This document shows positions 59,227 through 64,000 of a stretch of 64,000 bases of DNA, piece by piece. The stretch covers positions 1 through 64,000 of the forward strand of contig NZ_BORW01000025.1 of the NCBI RefSeq assembly GCF_018333375.1, read 5' to 3'. Both the position numbers and the translations under genes were made by a program. Origin of the DNA: Paenibacillus cookii. GTDB taxonomy: Bacteria; Bacillota; Bacilli; Paenibacillales; Paenibacillaceae. The notes under the pieces were generated by a model. That model was not told where the DNA came from. It did not search any database and saw only the letters and a list, made by a program, of their open reading frames with translations. The stretch's first letter is position 1; each line of letters begins with the position of its first letter.

Positions 59227-60156
59227 CTACCCTTTTGAGCGGAGATGAAACAGGCCGCAGGTTATGGCGGACAAATGTACTTTGGGCTCGTATTGCCATG
59301 TCGTTTCGCTCCGTCTGCTGGCGAATTGCTCACGGATCGCGGCCAGCTTCTCCTCGTCGGGTTCCTTCAGAAGATCCTCGTAATAGATGTCGATGACCGC
59401 GAGTTCCTCCTTCAGGCGTTCCTTGGCCTGTTCGGCCCAGCCGTAGTCCATCTCGGCAAGCTTTCCGGTCAAATAGGACTCCAGCAGTCCGGCAGCGGCG
59501 TCAAGCGAAAGCGTTGCCGGCTGAATATGAACGTTTTCGGGCAGGCGCGGACTCAAGGTCAGTCCCTTCAGCCGATCGGGAAACGGGGAAGCGATCTGCC
59601 CGCTGACAAGGGAAATTCCGATGAAATGAAGTTCTTCCTTTTTCATGTCGCACGCCATTTCCGCTTTGAAGCAGACGCCCAGCCACGGCTCGTAAGGGGC
59701 CGAAAACAGCGTTTCGCGCTGCAGCGAAGGCGGCTGCTCGAACAGATACAGGCAGAAGCCTTCCTGGCGGGCGGCATTCCAAATCTGCTGCAGCCTTGCG
59801 CTGCCGTAAGTGACGTCCTCGCGTTGGATGCGCCCGGGGCCGAGCTGCGGCAGGAGGGGCGCCGTACCGTAATAACGCGACAGGAGATGGTCCTGCTGCC
59901 GCGCGGCCGCGGTTTTTTCCTGCTCGTGTTGGTCGTAGCGTTCCGGGTCGAAAACGAACGTAAAGGATAACGTCTCCGGTTCCGCGCCGGTTCGGTCGAC
60001 GAATCCCCAATAATAAGGCCTGCCCGTCAGCTGCCGGTCAGCCTGCGGAGACAGCTTGACCGTCACGTGGTACGGCGATTTTTCGATGATCTGGCATTCC
60101 GTGCTTTCCAGGTAGGTCATCATATGTTCCCGGACCTCCTGCGGAGACATGCTCAT
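59227..60156 (-). CDS. yqhG: YqhG family protein
   Basis: 309 residues, resembling B. subtilis YqhG (MTYLESTECQIIEKSPYHVTVKLSPQADRQLTGRPYYWGFVDRTGAEPETLSF; later TYGSARLQQIWNAARQEG). Function unknown; soluble, acidic, no motif of catalysis visible. It starts 1 bp after the yqhH stop with GGAGGAGG upstream, so it is translated from the same message, as in Bacillus. Confidence 0.85.
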   Translation of the reverse strand: MSMSPQEVREHMMTYLESTECQIIEKSPYHVTVKLSPQADRQLTGRPYYWGFVDRTGAEPETLSFTFVFDPERYDQHEQEKTAAARQQDHLLSRYYGTAPLLPQLGPGRIQREDVTYGSARLQQIWNAARQEGFCLYLFEQPPSLQRETLFSAPYEPWLGVCFKAEMACDMKKEELHFIGISLVSGQIASPFPDRLKGLTLSPRLPENVHIQPATLSLDAAAGLLESYLTGKLAEMDYGWAEQAKERLKEELAVIDIYYEDLLKEPDEEKLAAIREQFASRRSETTWQYEPKVHLSAITCGLFHLRSKG

Positions 60157-60157
60157 C

Positions 60158-61894
60158 TCAGGCTTCCTCCTCCTTCATCGTTTCCGATTCATAATCGACC
60201 TGCTGCTTGATTTGGTCCAGGGTTTGGCCAAGCGAGTTCACTTTTTGCCGGATTTCCTCGTTCGAGTCGGATTCGAGGAACATTTTGACGAGTCTTTTTT
60301 CCAGCGATTCCTGTTTTTCGAACCGTTCGAGGATGACGTCGAGCCCGCCGATGACCATCTCGAACATGTTGATCTTTTCGTGGAGCAGATGCAGAATATG
60401 CTCCTCGATCGTTCCGGAGGTGGACAGGTTATAAATTTTGACGTCGTTTTGCTGTCCGAGGCGGTGGACCCGCCCGATCCGCTGCTCGACGCGCATCGGG
60501 TTCCACGGAAGGTCGAAGTTGATCATATGGTGGCAGAACTGCAGGTTGATGCCTTCGCCGCCGGCTTCCGTCGCGATCATCACCTGCGCGCGCCCGCGGA
60601 AGAGATCCATCATCCAGTCTTTTTTGCCGCGGTTCATGCCGCCCCGGTAAGGGACGCAAATCAGGCCGTGTTTTTGAAAATATTGGAGCAAATATTCCTG
60701 GGTCGCCCGGTATTCGGTGAACACGATGACCTTTTCGTTCATTTGCCGGATCAGCTCGATCGTTTTTTCGGCCTTGGTATTGGCCTTGATCGCGCGAATG
60801 GCGTTGACCAGCTCCCACACCTTGGCGGTGAGGGGCGATTCGTCCGGGATTTTTTTCGAAAGATTCACCAGCGTCAGGAATACCGCGTCCCGGCTGCTGC
60901 AAACCTCCCGCTGCAGGGTCACGAGCGACAGCATGCTGCTCAGATTTCCTCCGGACGCCCGGTATTCGTCTTTGACGAAGGCCGTCACGCCGTCGTACAA
61001 AGCCTGTTCTTCAGGCGACAGCTGCAGGCTGACGTTGGTGACGTGCCGTTTCGTGAACTGGACGGGGCCTTCGCCCCGGCGGTTTCGGATCATGACTTTG
61101 GCGAGCTCGTCCTTCAGCTGCTCCTGGTTTTTCGGCTGCCGCTTGCCGACGACGAAATTGGTGGCGAAATCGCCCTGGCGGCCCAGCTGCCCGGGTTTCA
61201 GCAGCGTGATCAAATTAAACAGCTCCGTCATGTCGTTTTGCACCGGCGTGGCCGTGAGGAGCAGGCAATATTTTTTGCGCAGCTTTTGAATGAACTGGTA
61301 GTTGGTCGTCTTTTTGTTTTTCAGTTTATGGGCTTCGTCGATGATCAGCATGTCGTATTCCTGGCTGAGCAAAAAATCTTTATGCGGATCCCGTTTGGCC
61401 GTATCGATGGACGCGACGACGATATCGGAATGCCAGGTGTAGGCTTTTTTTTGGGCGATGGCGGGAATGCCGAATTTGCTGTTGAGCTCGCGCACCCACT
61501 GCAGCACAAGGGAAGCAGGCACGAGGATCAGCACTTTCGATACGAGGCCGCGAATCATGTACTCCTTCAAAATCATCCCGGCTTCGATCGTTTTGCCAAG
61601 GCCCACTTCATCGGCCAAAATGGCTCTGCCGGACATTTCGAACAGCACCTTGCGCGTGGTGTCAAGCTGATGCGGGAGCGGGGAAAGACCCTGCAAATGC
61701 TTGAGGCACTGCAGTTCGTCGAAACTGGTGACCAGCCGCGCTTCCTCTCCCCGGATGGCCAGCTGCGCCAGCCCCCAGTCTCCCCAAGGGCCTCCTTTTT
61801 CCAGGCGGTTATTCAGCTGATCCAGCCAGCTGCGGTCGATATGCAAGGGAACCGGAAGGGTATGCGGGTTCTCGCTCGTATTGGAAGTGTTCAT
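60158..61894 (-). CDS. yqhH: SNF2-family helicase/ATPase YqhH
   Basis: 578 residues with SWI2/SNF2 (RapA-like) two-lobe ATPase motifs: LADEVGLGKTIEAGMIL (I), LVPASLVLQWVREL (Ia), IIDEAHKLKN (II, DEAH), LLTATPVQND (III), and in the C-terminal lobe VIVFTEYRATQEYLLQYF, MIATEAGGEGINLQFCHHMINFDLPWNPMRVEQRIGRVHRLGQ (V and VI). Probable nucleic-acid translocase that remodels RNA polymerase or protein-DNA complexes. It forms an operon with yqhG. The gcvT operon that neighbours these genes in Bacillus is not in the window. Confidence 0.92.
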   Translation of the reverse strand: MNTSNTSENPHTLPVPLHIDRSWLDQLNNRLEKGGPWGDWGLAQLAIRGEEARLVTSFDELQCLKHLQGLSPLPHQLDTTRKVLFEMSGRAILADEVGLGKTIEAGMILKEYMIRGLVSKVLILVPASLVLQWVRELNSKFGIPAIAQKKAYTWHSDIVVASIDTAKRDPHKDFLLSQEYDMLIIDEAHKLKNKKTTNYQFIQKLRKKYCLLLTATPVQNDMTELFNLITLLKPGQLGRQGDFATNFVVGKRQPKNQEQLKDELAKVMIRNRRGEGPVQFTKRHVTNVSLQLSPEEQALYDGVTAFVKDEYRASGGNLSSMLSLVTLQREVCSSRDAVFLTLVNLSKKIPDESPLTAKVWELVNAIRAIKANTKAEKTIELIRQMNEKVIVFTEYRATQEYLLQYFQKHGLICVPYRGGMNRGKKDWMMDLFRGRAQVMIATEAGGEGINLQFCHHMINFDLPWNPMRVEQRIGRVHRLGQQNDVKIYNLSTSGTIEEHILHLLHEKINMFEMVIGGLDVILERFEKQESLEKRLVKMFLESDSNEEIRQKVNSLGQTLDQIKQQVDYESETMKEEEA

Positions 61895-62029
61895 GCCCCT
61901 ACCTCCTTCGATGTTTTCGTATGCTAGAGGACTCAGCCAAAATCCATGCGTAGCATTTAGTATGCACGTAATCGAAAGAGTTCATAACCGGCAGCGAAGG
62001 AGGATGGGGCCGGGGGATGTAGAGGAGGG

Positions 62030-62950
62030 TTAATAACGGATCTGCACTTCGATGTCTTGTTCATAATTGCCAAAGTTTCTGCCGAACAGGCTGACGCCGC
62101 CGGGATATTTGGCATCTTCGGGCGAACTGATCCGGAAGCGGATCGGTTTGGCGGGGGCGATGGGAATGTCCTGTATGGTGACCCTGGACAGCCGGACGCC
62201 GTCCATGAACGTGCCGTCGGCATTGATCCACAGCGTTTTGAGCAGCCCGTGCTGGGTGCTTCCCTGATCCCACCAAAGCGGGGTAAGCTTTCCGCGCACG
62301 CTGCCGAAGTCTCCCGGGGACGTCCATTTGCAAACCTCAACCCCGCCGACCGAAAACAGAATGTCCGACGGCCAGTTTTCATCGTAACCCGGAGCTTCGG
62401 AACAGATCTCGAGCGAGATGCGGATGTCGGTCAGAAGTTTGCTTTCTACCATGTAATTAGGGATTTGGTATTCGACGTAACCGCTGGCGAACCAGAGATG
62501 CTGGGCATGGACATGTTCCGGTTCCGCAAAATAGCGGGGGTCGTCCCGCATGCCGATCAGCTTGGCTTCCGATGCCAGCCCGCAGGTAGGTTTGACCTGA
62601 TAGGACACGTAATGGCCGACCGGAATCGATACCGAATAGCCGTTTTGGTCCGGATGGATGATTTCGTCCGTGCTGCCGGACGGCTTGAAAACGAGCGTGA
62701 GCCGGTCCAGGACCAGAAAGCATTTTTTCTGCATGCCGCGCTTTCCGGACGAAATTTCGGTGTCGATGATGCCGGCTTCCTTCAGCTGTTGGACATGTTT
62801 GGTGACGATGGCCGAAGAGATGCCGAGTTTTTGGGCCATTTCCTTGATGTTGAGCGGTTCCCGGCTCAGCATCTCCACCATTTTGATTCTCGTGTCGGAG
62901 GCCAGGGCCGCAAATAAGGAAAGGCTGTCGCGGTTTACGTTGAATTCCAT
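62030..62950 (-). CDS. ArsR-type winged-helix regulator with large C-terminal domain
   Basis: 306 residues. The N-terminal ArsR winged helix (about 1-85: LSLFAALASDTRIKMVEMLSREPLNIKEMAQKLGISSAIVTKHVQQLKEAGIIDTEI) is followed by about 220 residues of beta-rich sequence (HYVSYQVKPTCGLASEAKLIG, VEYQIPNYMVESKLLTDIRISLEICSEAPGYDENWPSDILFSVGGVEV) that looks like a ligand-sensing sandwich. Such ArsR proteins are common in Paenibacillus beside carbohydrate genes. ATG 62950 fits GGTGG; the ATG at 62962 is less likely. The promoter and tandem repeats lie just upstream. Confidence 0.82.
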   Translation of the reverse strand: MEFNVNRDSLSLFAALASDTRIKMVEMLSREPLNIKEMAQKLGISSAIVTKHVQQLKEAGIIDTEISSGKRGMQKKCFLVLDRLTLVFKPSGSTDEIIHPDQNGYSVSIPVGHYVSYQVKPTCGLASEAKLIGMRDDPRYFAEPEHVHAQHLWFASGYVEYQIPNYMVESKLLTDIRISLEICSEAPGYDENWPSDILFSVGGVEVCKWTSPGDFGSVRGKLTPLWWDQGSTQHGLLKTLWINADGTFMDGVRLSRVTIQDIPIAPAKPIRFRISSPEDAKYPGGVSLFGRNFGNYEQDIEVQIRY

Positions 62951-62988
62951 GAAAACATCCACCTTTTGTCGTATTCATCATGCGGTCG

Positions 62989-63018
62989 AACATGTAATAA
63001 ACATGCAATAAACATGCG
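62989..63018 (-). repeat. Tandem 11-bp repeats AACATGYAATA, probable operator
   Basis: Three copies in exact 11-bp register: AACATGTAATA (62989), AACATGCAATA (63000) and AACATGCG (63011, partial). They sit immediately downstream of the inferred minus-strand transcription start and about 40-70 bp from the regulator's ATG, a typical place for autorepression. Confidence 0.55.
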
Positions 63019-63028
63019 TACGGAATGA

Positions 63029-63057
63029 ATTATATAATTAAAAGGTTAATCAAACAA
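63029..63057 (-). promoter_or_regulatory. SigA promoter of the ArsR-type regulator
   Basis: On the minus strand: -35 TTGTTT (complement of 63052-63057), 17-bp spacer, -10 TATAAT (complement of 63029-63034). Confidence 0.65.
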
Positions 63058-63282
63058 GCGGAATAAACGGCAGGAAGGAGGGGGATTCGCGATAATCTGC
63101 AAAGGGCAGCGAAACATATGGTTAACGAAAGGGTTAACGGGGATGGACGGATGGCTGCCGGGGCATGCCGCCACAAAGGCGCCCGTTAGTTGAATAAAAT
63201 TTTCCTTGCGGAGCAAAGCTTTGAATAACCAACTATTTGAAGCGTTTGGGTGACCCACATTACATCAAGGACGGGAGCAGCT

Positions 63283-64000
63283 ATGTCGATACGTTTTTGG
63301 TCGCAAAAAAGAAGACACGCAGAAAAGCCGCCAAAGTCCCCGGAGACGCCGCCCGCGGACCGGAGCGGCAAACGTCCGGAAACCTTCGATGAACGGCTGG
63401 AGTGGGTGCGGCACGAACTGGTCCACTGCTCCGACTTGATCATCCACACGTTTCATACGGGCAAGGACCGGAGATGCGCCCTGGTATTTTTCCGGGGCAT
63501 GATCGCCAAAAACACGGTCCAGGACGAATTGTTGCGGGATTTGCTTTCGCTGGAGGCCGAAGACGCACAGAGGTTCAACGAGCAGCTGTTCGAGCAAAAG
63601 CGTTTGTCCGTCACGGGCCTGAGCGTCGTCACCGACATGGATCAGGGACTTGCCGCCGTTTTGGACGGGCACGCGCTGCTGATAGTCGACGGAGACCCGC
63701 GAATGCTTGATATACCATGCAGTTCGATCGAAAAAAGGGCGATCGAGGAAGCGCCGAATGAATCCGTCATCCGGGGGCCGCGCGAATCCTTTATCGAAGA
63801 CCTGGACGTCAATATCAGGCTGCTCCGGAAACGCCTAAAAACCCCGTCCTTTAAACTGGAGTCGATGGACATCGGCACGCATACCAAAACCAAAGTGGTC
63901 ATTGCTTACATGCAGGGGATTTGCAAGCCGGAACTGCTGGAAGAAGTAAAAAAACGATTGTCGGGAATCGAGATCGACGGCGTCATCGGAAGCAGCTATT
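63283..64000 (+). CDS. Spore germinant receptor subunit A (GerA family), partial
   Basis: The frame opens at ATG 63283 (GGGAG 6 nt before) and runs off the window, giving 239 residues. After a basic, Pro-rich N-terminus the sequence enters the cytoplasmic GerA N-terminal domain: DERLEWVRHELVHCSDLIIH, IDG-like DMDQGLAAVLDGHALLIVDG and the hallmark VIRGPRESFIEDLDVNIRLLRKRLKTP. GerAA-type proteins sit in the inner spore membrane and sense nutrients with B and C subunits, presumably encoded beyond the window. This confirms a spore former. Confidence 0.92.
   Translation, partial: MSIRFWSQKRRHAEKPPKSPETPPADRSGKRPETFDERLEWVRHELVHCSDLIIHTFHTGKDRRCALVFFRGMIAKNTVQDELLRDLLSLEAEDAQRFNEQLFEQKRLSVTGLSVVTDMDQGLAAVLDGHALLIVDGDPRMLDIPCSSIEKRAIEEAPNESVIRGPRESFIEDLDVNIRLLRKRLKTPSFKLESMDIGTHTKTKVVIAYMQGICKPELLEEVKKRLSGIEIDGVIGSSY

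Larger units (their letters stand above)
62951..63282. other. Divergent intergenic region, ArsR-type gene/gerA
   Basis: 332 bp between divergent starts. It contains the minus-strand promoter and the 11-bp repeats annotated separately. Toward gerA, no confident sporulation sigma promoter was recognised. Confidence 0.5.

Noticed and set aside
60149..61927. 592-codon plus-strand frame opposite yqhH
   Set aside because: It is antisense to a complete SNF2 ATPase with all motifs; no independent support.
63040..63282. Sigma-G type promoter for the gerA gene
   Set aside because: Partial matches to -35 and -10 elements exist, but none has acceptable spacing, so no promoter is called.

Overview
The window reads as chromosomal DNA of a spore-forming, moderately GC-rich Gram-positive bacterium, most likely Paenibacillus or a close relative in Paenibacillaceae. 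Many products closely resemble Bacillus subtilis proteins (CshA, YugP, GltC-like LysR, Fer, RelQ/YjbM, YhaO/YhaN, YqhG/YqhH, YqzE, GerA, YjcZ). Ribosome binding sites are strong AGGAGG types, TTG and GTG starts are common, and two perfect GlnR/TnrA-type boxes flank the ammonium transporter promoter. Genus assignment is inference; no rRNA gene is present.

Layout. 1-1614: an IS3-family (IS150-like) element on the minus strand. Its orfB is cut short just after the catalytic Glu, and its 5' end lies inside what looks like the terminator of the next gene. 1.7-10.4 kb: a MATE exporter, a secreted putative glycoside hydrolase, and a rhamnose locus (GntR-LacI type regulator, SDR, rhaB, rhaA) that shares a repeated RTATACnnTAA motif. 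10.2-19.2 kb: a small ORF, YitT protein, CshA helicase, YjcZ spore peptide, YesL protein, a probable 6S RNA, a conserved hypothetical, Tpx, rhomboid protease, GltC-like LysR, YugP and a MerR regulator. 19.2-23.3 kb: a nitrogen-controlled operon amt - nucleotidyltransferase - DEDDh exonuclease, with a JAMM protease convergent to it. 23.5-29.4 kb: a ResA-like thioredoxin, CimA, Pol IV, ferredoxin, an L,D-transpeptidase and a 44-residue membrane peptide. 29.5-38.8 kb: pyrD-relQ, two RsmF-type rRNA methyltransferases flanking rsuA and a HAD phosphatase, a membrane GGDEF protein and a GT4 glycosyltransferase. 38.8-47.4 kb: yhaO-yhaN, a YkvI transporter, DedA, xpt, three unrecognised small proteins and tRNA-Leu(CAG). 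47.5-53.2 kb: a complete opp peptide ABC operon on the minus strand (oppABCDF order). 53.7-64 kb: a GxGYxYP-family secreted protein, a polysaccharide deacetylase, a cell-wall amidase, YqzE, a secreted hypothetical, yqhG-yqhH, an ArsR-type regulator and the start of a gerA germinant receptor gene.

Most of this is ordinary core-genome content. The parts most worth a second look are the two-site GlnR architecture in front of amt; the tight coupling of amt to a DUF294 nucleotidyltransferase and an exonuclease of unknown role; the rhamnose operator family; the 11-bp tandem repeats downstream of the ArsR-type gene's promoter; the IS insertion into a terminator; and the duplicated RsmF genes. No CRISPR array, prophage, toxin-antitoxin pair or recognisable defence island was seen.
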